Shown here: positions 49,997-59,459 of the stretch, piece by piece
Layout: each line of letters begins with the position of its first letter
Numbering within the stretch: position 1 is the first letter of the stretch
NCBI RefSeq assembly: GCF_009674495.1
Contig: NZ_WKJN01000019.1
Location: forward strand, 56,363-120,362
Length of the DNA: 64,000 bases
Source of the DNA: Duganella alba
GTDB taxonomy: Bacteria > Pseudomonadota > Gammaproteobacteria > Burkholderiales > Burkholderiaceae_D
Direction: 5' to 3'
Notes under the pieces: generated by a model
Seen by the model: the letters and a program-made list of their open reading frames with translations, nothing else
Told to the model about the DNA's origin: nothing
Databases searched by the model: none
Made by a program: the position numbers and the translations under genes

Positions 49997-50893
49997 ATGG
50001 ACCGCTGGCAGGCGATGGAAACGCTGGTCCATGTGGTCGAGGCGGGATCGTTTTCCGGGGCGGCCCGCCGCCTGAACGTGGGCCAGCCCAGCGTGTCCAA
50101 GGTGGTGGCGCAGCTGGAGTCCGACCTGGGCGTCCAGCTGCTGCTGCGTTCCAACCGCGGGCTGGCGCCGACCGAATCCGGCCTGGCCTACTACCAGGGC
50201 GCCCGCCGGGCGCTGGACGCCGCCGCCGAGGCGGACAGCAGCGCGCGCGGTGCCAGCGCCGGCATGGGCGGGCGGCTGGTGGTGTCGGCACCGGTGACCT
50301 TCGCGCGGCTGCATGTGATGCCGCACCTGCAGTGCTTTCTCGACCAGCATCCGCAACTGAAGCTGGATGTGGTGCTCGACGACCGCAATATCGATCTGCT
50401 GGAAGGCGGCGTGGATGTCGCGTTGCGTCTCGGCGCCTTGAGCGATTCGGCCATGACGGCGCGCCGCATCGGCCGCAGTCCGCGCGCCGTGATGGCGACG
50501 CCGGCTTATCTGGCGCGCCACGGCGAACCGCGCCATCCCGCGGACCTGTCGCAACATCAATCCATCATCTACAACCGCGCCGGCAGCGGCGCCGCCTGCA
50601 TGTTCCAGTGCGGCGAAATGCAGGAGCCGGTGTCGCTCGACGGCCGGCTGCGCGTGTCGGCGGCGGAAGGCGTGCGCACCGCCGTGCTGGCGGACATGGG
50701 CATCGCCCTGGCGTCGGAATGGATGTTCGCGCCGGAACTGGCCAGCGGCCAGGTGCGGCGCATGCTGCGCGACTGGACGCTGCCGGCGGTGGATCTGTGG
50801 GCGGTGTTCCCCTCGGGCCGCAAGGCCAGCGCCAAGGCGCGGGCGTTTGCGGCCTTCATCGAAGACCTCCTGCTTCCCCGTTCAACTCATTAG
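49997..50893 (+). CDS. LysR-family transcriptional regulator
   Basis: 298 residues from ATG 49997; the longer frame to 49901 lies inside the OYE gene. HTH (about 18-42): GSFSGAARRLNVGQPSVSKV then VAQLESDLGVQLLLRSNRGL. Effector domain: GGRLVVSAPVTFARLHVMPH, RNIDLLEGGVDVALRLG. Four bp after the OYE gene, so co-transcribed; probably activates OYE expression when electrophilic enones are present. Its last 12 bp overlap the convergent molybdopterin subunit gene. Confidence 0.93.
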   Translation: MDRWQAMETLVHVVEAGSFSGAARRLNVGQPSVSKVVAQLESDLGVQLLLRSNRGLAPTESGLAYYQGARRALDAAAEADSSARGASAGMGGRLVVSAPVTFARLHVMPHLQCFLDQHPQLKLDVVLDDRNIDLLEGGVDVALRLGALSDSAMTARRIGRSPRAVMATPAYLARHGEPRHPADLSQHQSIIYNRAGSGAACMFQCGEMQEPVSLDGRLRVSAAEGVRTAVLADMGIALASEWMFAPELASGQVRRMLRDWTLPAVDLWAVFPSGRKASAKARAFAAFIEDLLLPRSTH

Positions 50894-53110
50894 GTGAGGG
50901 CCCGCCAGCGGCAGGTCGCACCAGCGCTTGCCGGTGGCGTCGGCCAGGGCGTTGCCCAATGCGCCGGCCATCGGTCCCTGCGCCGCCTCGGCCACGCCAA
51001 GCAGCGGCGCGCCGGGACGGTCGATCAGGATCACATCCACTTTGTCGGGCACATTCGAGTAGCGCATGATCGGGTAGCTGGCCCAGTCCACGCTGGAGAT
51101 GCCTTCCGGCGTGAACTTGAGCTGCTCGTACAGCGTCCAGCTGGACGATTGCAGGATGCCGCCTTCCAGCTGGTTGCGGATGCCGTCCGGATTGACGCCC
51201 TGGCCGCAGTCCGCCACCGCCGTCACGCGCACGATGTGCACCGCGCCGGTGCTGCGCTCCACGCGCACCTCGACCGCCAGCGCCACGTAAGCCATGATGT
51301 TCTTGTACTGGCCGAAAGCAAAGCCGAAGCCATGGTCGCGGCGGCGCTTGCGCTGGTTCCAGCCGAATTCTTTCGCTGCGCGCTCGACCACCTCGCGTCC
51401 GCGCGGATCGTCCAGGTGGCGCAGGCGGAATTCCACCGGATCGGCGTGCGCGGCGATCGCCAGTTCATCCATCATGCCTTCGATGGCGAACAGGTTGATG
51501 TGCGCGCCCAGCGAGCGCATGGCCGAGGTGCGCAGCGGCGTCACCGGCAGGAAGTGATTCACCACCTTGGATTGCGGCAGCGTGTACAGCGGAATGGCGT
51601 TGCGGTCGCCGCCGCCCTCGGGCATCGGCATCGGCTGCGAAGGGCTGGGCACAAAGGCCTTGGCCAGCAGTTGCGCCGGTATCAGCTTGCCGGCGTTGCC
51701 CGGACGTTCGTTGTGCGAGCCGCTCCACAATTCATATTGCCAGTCGCAGATCTTGCCGCTGGCGTCGAGCGAGGCCGCCAGTTGCGTGCTCATGGCCGGC
51801 GCGTAGGGTTCCCACTGGTTTTCCTGGTCGCGCATCAGCTGCACGCGCACCGGGCGGCCGGGCATGGCGCGCGCCAGCAGCGCGGCGTCGGCCGCCACGT
51901 CGTCGGCGCCGTTCTGGCCATAGCAGCCGGCGCTTTCGGTGTGGATGCAGCGCACTTCGTCCATTTTCATCGACAGCATTTCGGCCAGCGCCGCGCGCAG
52001 CGGATAGACGCCCTGGGTGTGCGTCCACACGGTCATGCCGCCTTGCTCCAGCAGCGCCACCGAGCAGGAAGGGCCGATCGAGCCATGCAGCACATACTGC
52101 TTGGTGTAGCGCCGCTTGAGCGAGAACACCGCCTTGCCGGCCGGCTCGTGCTTGTCCTGGATGACGATGTCCTGCGACGGCAGCGCGCGCAGCGTGGCGT
52201 GGATGTTGGCGGGCGAGGGCAGCGCGGCGCCGCGCTGCCACCTGGCGCTGGCCGACAGCGTGCGCATGGCCTGCACCGCCTGCCATTCGTCGCCGGCGAT
52301 GACGGCCAGGTAGTTGCCGTCCACGTGGACTTTCAGCACGCCGGGCATGCGCGCCACGCCGGCGGTGTCGGCCGACAGCAGGCGCGCGCCGTAGGCCGGC
52401 GGACGCACCACGCGCGCATGCACCATGCCGGGCAGGCGCATGTCCTGCACGTAGGCTGCGCCGCCGGTCAGCTTGGCGGGAATGTCCACGCGCGGCAGCG
52501 AATGGCCGATCAGGGTGTAGTCGTGCACATTCTTGAGCGGCGACTTGACCTGTGCGGCGCGGTGCAGGTCGATGCCGCGTATCGCTTCGCCGTAATGCAT
52601 CTTGCGGCCGTCCGGCGCGCTCACCGTGCCGTTGCTGGTTTTGAGGGTGTTGGCATCGAGCTTGAACTGTGCCGCCGCGCCTTGCACCACCAGCGCGCGC
52701 ACCTGCGCCGCCGCGTTCAGCAGGGCGGTGCCGCTGTCGGCCATGGTGTGGCTGCCGGCGGTAAAGCCTTCGTTCGGCGTCAGCGCGGTGTCGCCGGTGA
52801 TGAAGTGGATGGCGGCAGGCGCCACATCCAGCTGTTCGGCGGCGACCTGCAGCAGCGCGGTGCGCACGCCGGTGCCCAGCTCCACCTTGCCGGTGAAGAC
52901 GGTGACCTTGCCGTCCGGCGCGATCTTGATCCACGCGTCGAGCATCGGCGTGCGTTGCAGGCTGCCCGGCAGATCCTTGTTGGCGATGGGCGGCACGCCC
53001 ATGCCGTTGAATTCAGCCAGGGCGCGGCGCGGCAGCAGCGTAAAGCCCAGCACCAGGGCGCCGGCACTCAGCATGGCGCGGCGGCGCAGGTCGATGGTAT
53101 CGGCGCTCAT
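50882..53110 (-). CDS. Molybdopterin-binding subunit of a periplasmic molybdenum hydroxylase (IorB/xanthine dehydrogenase-like)
   Basis: 742 residues from ATG 53110. It has a twin-arginine-like signal DLRRRAMLSAGALVLGFTLL (about 7-26), so folded export to the periplasm. Family: isoquinoline 1-oxidoreductase beta / aldehyde dehydrogenase (Ior/CoxL superfamily). Blocks such as GKVELGTGVRTALLQ, AHVVRPPAYGARLLS-like and VTAVADCGQGVNPDGIRNQLEG match. Substrates are aldehydes, N-heterocycles or purines, unresolved. The ATGA at 53107-53110 overlaps the 2Fe-2S subunit. The catalytic Glu near the C-terminus (VAEAAQGPMAGAL) is seen. Needs molybdopterin-cytosine or similar cofactor. Confidence 0.9.
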   Translation of the reverse strand: MSADTIDLRRRAMLSAGALVLGFTLLPRRALAEFNGMGVPPIANKDLPGSLQRTPMLDAWIKIAPDGKVTVFTGKVELGTGVRTALLQVAAEQLDVAPAAIHFITGDTALTPNEGFTAGSHTMADSGTALLNAAAQVRALVVQGAAAQFKLDANTLKTSNGTVSAPDGRKMHYGEAIRGIDLHRAAQVKSPLKNVHDYTLIGHSLPRVDIPAKLTGGAAYVQDMRLPGMVHARVVRPPAYGARLLSADTAGVARMPGVLKVHVDGNYLAVIAGDEWQAVQAMRTLSASARWQRGAALPSPANIHATLRALPSQDIVIQDKHEPAGKAVFSLKRRYTKQYVLHGSIGPSCSVALLEQGGMTVWTHTQGVYPLRAALAEMLSMKMDEVRCIHTESAGCYGQNGADDVAADAALLARAMPGRPVRVQLMRDQENQWEPYAPAMSTQLAASLDASGKICDWQYELWSGSHNERPGNAGKLIPAQLLAKAFVPSPSQPMPMPEGGGDRNAIPLYTLPQSKVVNHFLPVTPLRTSAMRSLGAHINLFAIEGMMDELAIAAHADPVEFRLRHLDDPRGREVVERAAKEFGWNQRKRRRDHGFGFAFGQYKNIMAYVALAVEVRVERSTGAVHIVRVTAVADCGQGVNPDGIRNQLEGGILQSSSWTLYEQLKFTPEGISSVDWASYPIMRYSNVPDKVDVILIDRPGAPLLGVAEAAQGPMAGALGNALADATGKRWCDLPLAGPHLMS

Positions 53111-53568
53111 GCCAGGCTCCCTTCGGCGACTTCCTTGATGGCGGCGATGATGCGCATGTGGGTGCCGCAACGGCAAAGGTTGGGTTCCATGTGGCTGCGG
53201 ATCTGCGCTTCGCTTGGATGCGGATGCTGTTCCAGCAGCGCCTGCGCGCGCATCACCATGCCGGCGATGCAATAGCCGCACTGCGCCGCCTGGTGCTTGA
53301 TGAAGGAGGCTTGCAGCTTGCCCGGCTTCTCGACGCTGCCCAGGCCTTCGATGGTGCGCACCTTGCGGCCCTCGCATGCGGCCACCGGCGTCAGGCAGCT
53401 GAATACCGGCTGGCCGTCCAGCATCACGGTGCAGGCGCCGCACTGGCCCATGCCGCAGCCGAATTTGGCGCCGTTCAGTTCCAGCTGGTTGCGCAGCGCG
53501 TACAGCAGCGGCGTGGAGGGATCGATGTCCAGTGTATGGCGGACGCCGTTGACGGTCAGGGTGCTCAT
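53107..53568 (-). CDS. 2Fe-2S subunit of the molybdenum hydroxylase (IorA-like)
   Basis: 153 residues. Plant-ferredoxin-type cluster Cys38, Cys43, Cys46, Cys58 (CGMGQCGACTVML then C), and the second cluster in the helical domain Cys97, Cys100, Cys132, Cys134 (QCGYC, LCRCGTH). Passes electrons from the Mo site to a cytochrome c. It has no signal of its own and should be exported with the TAT subunit. Overlaps both neighbours by 4 bp (53565-53568 and 53107-53110). Confidence 0.93.
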   Translation of the reverse strand: MSTLTVNGVRHTLDIDPSTPLLYALRNQLELNGAKFGCGMGQCGACTVMLDGQPVFSCLTPVAACEGRKVRTIEGLGSVEKPGKLQASFIKHQAAQCGYCIAGMVMRAQALLEQHPHPSEAQIRSHMEPNLCRCGTHMRIIAAIKEVAEGSLA

Positions 53569-54830
53569 TGTTGGTTCTCCTTGCGGATCTTGGCGGTGCG
53601 TTGTTCGACGTCGTTCCAGGCCGCGCGCTTGCCGATGTCGGCGCGCACGTAGGCGGCGATGCTGGCGATCTGCGCGTCGGTCAGCGACGCGGCAAACGGC
53701 GGCATGAAGGTGTGCTGGTCCGGATGGCTCCACGGCACGCCGTTCAGCACGATCTGGATCAGGTTATCCGGGCGCTCGCTGTTGACGGCGGTGCTCAGGG
53801 CCAGCGACGGCCGGCCACCGTTGGCCATCATCGGCGCGGCGGCGCCGTGGCAGCTGGCGCAGGCGCCGGCGAACAGCGTGGCGCCTTGCACCACGGCCGT
53901 TTTATCGGTGGCGGCAGCGGTCGCGGCGGGTGCCGGCCTGGCCGGTGTTTGCAGCGACATGATGTAGGTGGCGATGGCGTTGCTGTCCGCTTCCGGCACC
54001 AGCGACAGGCTGTGCGCCACGGGCCCCATCGGGCCGGCGGCCGCGCCGTGCTCCGGCGACCAGCCATGGCGCAGGTACAGCGCCAGTTGTTCGCGGGTCC
54101 ACGGCTTGGGCGCCTGCAGCAGCGCGGTCAGCGCCGGCGCGTCCCAGCCGTCGATATTGCCGCCGCTGAAGGCCGGGCTGCGCTCGCCGCCGATCGGGCC
54201 CAGCGTGCTGTGACAGGAGGCGCAGTGGCCGGCGCCGTCCACCAGGTAGCGGCCGCGGTTCCATTCCGCCGTCTGGGCCGGATTGTCGGCCACCGGGCCG
54301 GGGCGCAGGTAGAGCAGGTTCCAGCCGGCCAGCATGGGGCGGAAGCGCAGCGGCAGCAGCAGGTCGTTGTCCGGCGCCGTGGCCACCACCGGGGTCCGCG
54401 TCATCAGGTAGGCGTAGGCATCCTCGATGTCGACGGTCGACATGCGGGTGTAGTGGATGTAAGGGAAGGCCGGGTACAGCAGGTGGCCGTCGCGCGACAC
54501 GCCGTGCCGCAGCGCGCGCGTAAAGGCGCTCAGCGACCAGTTGCCGATGCCGGTGGCCGGATCGGGCGTGATGTTGGTGGTGTAGATGGTGCCGAACGGC
54601 GTACGCAGCGGCAGTCCGCCGGCGTAGGGCGCGCCGGCGGCGGCGGTGTGGCATACCATGCAGTCGCCCTGGGCGACGACGCGGGCGCCGCGCGCGATGG
54701 CGGCGCTGTCGAAGTCATTCGCGGCCGGCGGCTGAATGGGGGCGATAGCTGGCTGTATGACCCAGGCGGCTGCCGCTGCGGCGCCGGCCGCCAGCACAGC
54801 ACCGATCCAGATCCAGTATTTCGTCTTCAT
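53565..54830 (-). CDS. Membrane-anchored triheme cytochrome c (electron acceptor of the hydroxylase)
   Basis: 421 residues. One N-terminal hydrophobic segment (about 7-24) anchors or exports it. Three CxxCH haem sites: CMVCH (Cys57), CASCH (near residue 205) and CASCH (near 330), each with a distal Met candidate. This arrangement is the cytochrome of the alcohol/aldehyde dehydrogenase type that links periplasmic Mo or PQQ enzymes to the respiratory chain. First gene of the three-gene operon, overlapping the 2Fe-2S gene by 4 bp. Haem attachment requires the Ccm system, not in this window. Confidence 0.9.
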   Translation of the reverse strand: MKTKYWIWIGAVLAAGAAAAAAWVIQPAIAPIQPPAANDFDSAAIARGARVVAQGDCMVCHTAAAGAPYAGGLPLRTPFGTIYTTNITPDPATGIGNWSLSAFTRALRHGVSRDGHLLYPAFPYIHYTRMSTVDIEDAYAYLMTRTPVVATAPDNDLLLPLRFRPMLAGWNLLYLRPGPVADNPAQTAEWNRGRYLVDGAGHCASCHSTLGPIGGERSPAFSGGNIDGWDAPALTALLQAPKPWTREQLALYLRHGWSPEHGAAAGPMGPVAHSLSLVPEADSNAIATYIMSLQTPARPAPAATAAATDKTAVVQGATLFAGACASCHGAAAPMMANGGRPSLALSTAVNSERPDNLIQIVLNGVPWSHPDQHTFMPPFAASLTDAQIASIAAYVRADIGKRAAWNDVEQRTAKIRKENQQ

Positions 54831-54996
54831 GCGGGCTCCCGATAAGTTAAGTATGCACTTTGCCATCGTCGCCGGTTTTTTGTAACCGGCCGGAAGGCAT
54901 GGCTACTATTCCTGCACGGCATGGCTAATCGCATTATAATTAATCGAACGATAAATTAAAAGTCGGATGCAGTATTTGCCAAATCGGAGAACTTTC

Positions 54997-56589
54997 ATGT
55001 CCAAGCTGACGTTCAAACAGAAATTGTGGCTGCCGCTGATCTGCAGCCTGTTGTGCCTGACCGCGGTGGCGGTGGTGGACGCCTTGCAGCTGCGCGCCAC
55101 CCGTTTCGAGGAACGCCAGCAGGCGCTGACCGACATGAATGACGCCGCGATGACCGTGGTGCGGCGCTACGCGGCCGAAGTCAATAACGGCAAGTCCGAC
55201 CCGGCCGGCGCCCAGCGCCGCGCCATGACGACGCTCGACAGCATGCGCTATGGCCAGGACAGCTATGTGTCGCTGATCAGCACCGACGGCCGGATCCTGC
55301 AGAATCCGGGCAATCCGGCGACCAATGGCAAGAGCATGATGGATTTCCGCGACGCCGAAGGGGTCTACATTTTCCGTGAATTCGCCCGCATCGCCGCCAC
55401 GCCGGCGGGCAGCGGCTTTGTGCGCTTCCTGTGGCTGCGGCCCGGCCAGCGGCAGGCCAGCCCCAAGCTGGCGCGCATCAGCACCTACAAGCCGTGGGGC
55501 TGGGTATTTCTGACGGGCGTGTATACCGATGACATCGAGGCCGACTTCCACCGCTCGCTGCTGACCTCCGCCTTCGGCCTGCTGGCGGCGGGCGCGGTGC
55601 TGCTGCTGGTGTCGGGCGCCGTCAACCGCAGCTTGAGCCGGGTGCTGGGCGGCGCGCCGGAATACGCGGTGGCGGTGGCCAACCGCATCGCCGCCAACGA
55701 CCTCAGTGCGCCGGTGACGCTGCAGCCGGGCGACGACAGCAGCCTGCTGCACGCCATGCACACCATGCAGCACAACCTGGTCGACACCATCGGCGAGATA
55801 CGCGGCAGCGCCGAGACCATCGCCACCGCGTCGAGCCAGATCGCGACCGGCAACCTCGATCTGTCGGCGCGCACCGAGACGCAGGCCAGCTCGCTGGAAG
55901 AGACGGCGGCATCGATGGAGCAGTTGACCGCCGCCGTGCGCCAGAATGCCGACAACGCGCAGCAGGCCAATGCGCTGGTGCAGAGCACGGCGCAGGTGGC
56001 GCAGCAGGGCGGCGTGGTGATCGGCCGCGTCATCGAGACCATGGGCGACATCAACAGCGCGTCGAGCCGGGTGGTGGACATCATCGGCGTGATCGACGGC
56101 ATCGCGTTCCAGACCAATATCCTGGCGCTCAACGCGGCGGTGGAGGCGGCGCGGGCCGGCGACCAGGGACGCGGCTTCGCCGTGGTGGCCAGCGAGGTGC
56201 GCAACCTGGCGCAGCGTAGCGCCGCGGCCGCGCGCGAGGTCAAGCAGCTGATCGACAATTCGGTGGCCAGCATCGCCGCCGGCCAGACCCTGGTCGAGCA
56301 GGCCGGCAGCACCATGGAGCAGGTGGTGAGCAGCGTCTCGCGCGTGACCCAGATCATGGCGGCGATCAGCGACGCCTCGCGCGAGCAGAGCACCGGCATC
56401 GGCCATGTCAATCAGGCGATCACCGAGATGGACACGGTGACGCAGCAGAACGCTGCGCTGGTGGAGCAGGCGGCGGCCGCGGCGGGCAGCATGCAGGACC
56501 AGGCCAGCCACCTGACCGGGTGCGTCGGCGTGTTCCGCCTGGCGCAGGGCGGCGCCGCACCGCGCCGTGCCAGGCTGTCGCCGGGCTAA
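54997..56589 (+). CDS. Methyl-accepting chemotaxis protein with single-Cache sensor
   Basis: 530 residues from ATG 54997 (GGAGAACTTTC upstream). TM1 (about 11-31), periplasmic sCache_2 domain (about 35-185) with QDSYVSLISTDGRILQNPG and YKPWGWVFLTGVYTDDIE, TM2 (about 190-212), a HAMP-like linker, then the signalling domain with the hairpin tip IGVIDGIAFQTNILALNAAV followed by EAARAGDQGRGFAVVASEVR. No C-terminal CheR-docking pentapeptide (ends RARLSPG). Signals to CheA/CheW elsewhere. Ligand unknown; sCache_2 often binds small organic acids. The next gene is a c-di-GMP enzyme. Confidence 0.94.
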   Translation: MSKLTFKQKLWLPLICSLLCLTAVAVVDALQLRATRFEERQQALTDMNDAAMTVVRRYAAEVNNGKSDPAGAQRRAMTTLDSMRYGQDSYVSLISTDGRILQNPGNPATNGKSMMDFRDAEGVYIFREFARIAATPAGSGFVRFLWLRPGQRQASPKLARISTYKPWGWVFLTGVYTDDIEADFHRSLLTSAFGLLAAGAVLLLVSGAVNRSLSRVLGGAPEYAVAVANRIAANDLSAPVTLQPGDDSSLLHAMHTMQHNLVDTIGEIRGSAETIATASSQIATGNLDLSARTETQASSLEETAASMEQLTAAVRQNADNAQQANALVQSTAQVAQQGGVVIGRVIETMGDINSASSRVVDIIGVIDGIAFQTNILALNAAVEAARAGDQGRGFAVVASEVRNLAQRSAAAAREVKQLIDNSVASIAAGQTLVEQAGSTMEQVVSSVSRVTQIMAAISDASREQSTGIGHVNQAITEMDTVTQQNAALVEQAAAAAGSMQDQASHLTGCVGVFRLAQGGAAPRRARLSPG

Positions 56590-56610
56590 GTTTCCTTCCG
56601 GCAATTTAAA

Positions 56611-56636
56611 CCTTGGTATAGGTTTGCATACGAAGG
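56611..56636. promoter_or_regulatory. Imperfect inverted repeat between the chemoreceptor and GGDEF-EAL genes
   Basis: CCTTGGTAT and ATACGAAGG (56611-56619, 56628-56636) form 9-bp arms with one mismatch around 8 nt. It may be an operator for the GGDEF-EAL gene or a stem ending the chemoreceptor transcript; no T tract follows. Confidence 0.35.
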
Positions 56637-56697
56637 TGCAATTTCAGTAATTCCTTCCTGATTTTATAGTGAGTTCATGCTCAATCAGGGAGGCGTT

Positions 56698-59448
56698 ATG
56701 TTTGTCCGACAGTATAAGAAGCTGCCCGCTTTTCGCACGGTGGCCGTCGAGTGGCTGATGCTGGGGTTTGTGCTGGTGCTCAGCGGCTTGTTGATCGCCT
56801 ATTTCGTCTGGAATGAGCGCGGCCTGCTGATGGCGTCCAACGTCGAGCGCATGCGCCTGCAGACGCTGATCATCGACGAAAACCTCAGCCACCAGCTGGA
56901 AGGGGTGCGCAGCGCCCTCGACAGCGTGCGCGACACGCTGCGCGCCGGCGGCAACTGCGCGGTGGAATGCCGCCGCACCCTGCTGCAATCGCTCAAGCGC
57001 GCCATGCCCGGCGTGCGCGCCTTGCTGGTGGTGGACCGCAAGGGCGACATCGTCATGTCCGACGACGACCTGCGCGACAGCCGGCTGGACGACCATGACT
57101 ACACCAGCCGCGTGGAGCGCATGCGCGATCCGGACACCATGTATCTGTCCCAGCCCTATGAAAACACGCCCGGCATCTTCAATATCAAGCTGTCGCTGGG
57201 CCTGACCGGCGCGGACGGCCGCAACGCCGGCGCCGTCAGCGCCATCCTCAATCCCGAATACTTCGACGCCGTCATGCGCTCCGCCCTGTACGCGCCGGAC
57301 ATGAACAGCGCCATCACCGAGGACAGCGGCCGCCGCATCCTGTTCGTGCCGGCCGATCCCGCCGCCATGCGCAACACCAGCGCCGCGCCGGACCCGTTCT
57401 TCGTGCGGCACCAGGCCAGCCGCCGCGCCGAGACGGTGCTGGACGGCGCCACCGCCAGCGGCGAACAACGGCTGGTGGTCCAGCGCACCATGCTGCTGCG
57501 CGGCCTGGGCCTGGACAAGACGCTGGTGGTCAGCCTGGGGCGCAACCAGGCCCTGATCGCCTCCGGCTGGCACAGCATGGCCTGGACCAGCGGCGTGGCG
57601 TGGCTGGTGTTCGGCATCACCTCCAGCGGCGCGCTGCTGCTGGTGCAGCGCCGCCGCCAGGTGCTGGACGACCTGGCCGCCGCGCGCGAGGACGAGCAGG
57701 CCGCCGCCGCGGAAAAGGTGGAGCTGGCGCTCAACGGCGCCAACCTCGGCCTGTGGGAATGGAATATGGGCGCCGACCGCACCACCGTGGACGGCCGCGC
57801 CGCCGCCATGCTGGGCTACACGCTGGAGGAGCTCAACGCCGGCGCGCTGAACTGGCGCGACATGGTCAAGCCGGACGACATGCAGGGCATCGAGGCGGCG
57901 CTGGCCGCGCACCTGGCGGACAGCTCGCGCTCCTTCGAGGCGGAGTACCGCCTGCGGCATCGCTCGGGCCACTGGATCTGGGTGCAGAGCCGGGGCAGGG
58001 TGGTGGAACGCGACGCCGACGGCAAGCCGCTGCGCATGCTGGGCACGCGCATGGACATCAGCGCGCGCAAGCTGGCGGAGGCGGAAATCGCCCACCTGGC
58101 CTTCTATGACGGCCTGACCAACCTGCCCAACCGCCGCCTGCTGCTGGACCGCCTGCACCACGCCATCGCCAAGACGGCGCGCAACAACATCCACGGCGCG
58201 GTGCTGTTCGTCGACCTGGATAACTTCAAGTCGCTCAACGACACCATGGGCCACGACATGGGCGACCGCCTGCTGGAGATGGTGGCGTTCCGCCTGACCG
58301 AGGTGACGCGCGAAACCGACACCGTGGCGCGCCTGGGCGGCGACGAATTCGTGATTCTGCTGGAAGACCTGGGCGCCGACCAGCAGCAGGCCATGGGCAA
58401 CGCCGCCGCCGTCGCCGGCAAGGTGCTCGATTCGCTGAGCCGCTGCTACACGCTCGATGCGCATGAGCTGCGCAGCACGCCGAGCATCGGCGTGGTGCTG
58501 TTCGGCGCCGAGCACCACACCATCAACGACCTGCTGCGCCAGGCCGACATGGCGATGTACGAGGCCAAGGCCGCCGGCCGCGCCACCTTCCGTTTCTTCG
58601 ATCCGCACATGCAGGTGGCGCTGGACGCCTCGGCCACGCTGGAGGCCGACCTGCGCTTCGCCTTGCAGCGCGACGAACTGCGGCTGTACTACCAGCCGGT
58701 GGTGGACGGCAGCGGCCGCGTCACCGGCGTCGAGGCGCTGCTGCGCTGGCAGCATCCGCAGCGCGGCCTGATCGCGCCTGGTGAATTCATCCCGCAGGCC
58801 GAGAAGTCCGGCCTGATCGTCGAACTGGGCGACTGGGTGCTGGCGGCGGCCTGCCGCCAGCTGGTGGGCTGGAGCGCCACCGCCGACAGCGCGCACCTGA
58901 CCATGGCGGTCAACGTCAGCGCGCGCCAGTTCCGCCAGCCGGCCTTCGTCGACCAGGTGCTGGCGGTGCTGGAGCGCACCGGCGCCGATCCGCGCCTGCT
59001 CAAGCTGGAGCTGACCGAGAGCATGCTGCTGACCGACATGGATGACGTCATCGCAAAAATGACAACACTGAAAGCCCATGGCGTCGGCTTTGCGCTGGAC
59101 GACTTCGGCACCGGCTATTCGTCGCTGAGCTATCTGAAGCTGCTGCCGATCGACCAACTGAAAATCGACCGCTCGTTCGTGCACGACATGCTGCACACGC
59201 GCCACGCGTCGAGCATTGTGCGGGCCATCATCACGCTGGCCTACAGCATGGACCTGGCGGTGGTGGCGGAAGGCGTGGAGACGCGCGAGCAGTGGTCGGC
59301 GCTGGAGGCGTTCGGCTGCAACGCCTTCCAGGGCTATCTGTTCGGACGCGCCGTTCCCCTCGACGAACTGGCTGTACTCCCCGACGGCGGTGCGTACTGT
59401 ACTCCTTGCGAGCTGCTGCCCGCCGCTATGCTGGACATGTCAATCTAA
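56698..59448 (+). CDS. Membrane PAS-GGDEF-EAL c-di-GMP protein
   Basis: 916 residues from ATG 56698 (GGGAGG upstream). TM1 (about 14-37), periplasmic sensor with dCache-like shape (about 38-280) and TM2 (about 285-305), a PAS domain (about 330-450), GGDEF with intact GGDEF at 547-551 (LGGDEFVILLEDL), and EAL from about 630 with E679-A-L, DDFGTGYSSL and AEGVET. Both output domains keep their catalytic signature, so it could synthesise and degrade c-di-GMP; which dominates cannot be told. It follows the chemoreceptor by 108 bp, with an inverted repeat between them. Confidence 0.94.
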   Translation: MFVRQYKKLPAFRTVAVEWLMLGFVLVLSGLLIAYFVWNERGLLMASNVERMRLQTLIIDENLSHQLEGVRSALDSVRDTLRAGGNCAVECRRTLLQSLKRAMPGVRALLVVDRKGDIVMSDDDLRDSRLDDHDYTSRVERMRDPDTMYLSQPYENTPGIFNIKLSLGLTGADGRNAGAVSAILNPEYFDAVMRSALYAPDMNSAITEDSGRRILFVPADPAAMRNTSAAPDPFFVRHQASRRAETVLDGATASGEQRLVVQRTMLLRGLGLDKTLVVSLGRNQALIASGWHSMAWTSGVAWLVFGITSSGALLLVQRRRQVLDDLAAAREDEQAAAAEKVELALNGANLGLWEWNMGADRTTVDGRAAAMLGYTLEELNAGALNWRDMVKPDDMQGIEAALAAHLADSSRSFEAEYRLRHRSGHWIWVQSRGRVVERDADGKPLRMLGTRMDISARKLAEAEIAHLAFYDGLTNLPNRRLLLDRLHHAIAKTARNNIHGAVLFVDLDNFKSLNDTMGHDMGDRLLEMVAFRLTEVTRETDTVARLGGDEFVILLEDLGADQQQAMGNAAAVAGKVLDSLSRCYTLDAHELRSTPSIGVVLFGAEHHTINDLLRQADMAMYEAKAAGRATFRFFDPHMQVALDASATLEADLRFALQRDELRLYYQPVVDGSGRVTGVEALLRWQHPQRGLIAPGEFIPQAEKSGLIVELGDWVLAAACRQLVGWSATADSAHLTMAVNVSARQFRQPAFVDQVLAVLERTGADPRLLKLELTESMLLTDMDDVIAKMTTLKAHGVGFALDDFGTGYSSLSYLKLLPIDQLKIDRSFVHDMLHTRHASSIVRAIITLAYSMDLAVVAEGVETREQWSALEAFGCNAFQGYLFGRAVPLDELAVLPDGGAYCTPCELLPAAMLDMSI

Positions 59449-59459
59449 GGAGCATCTGT

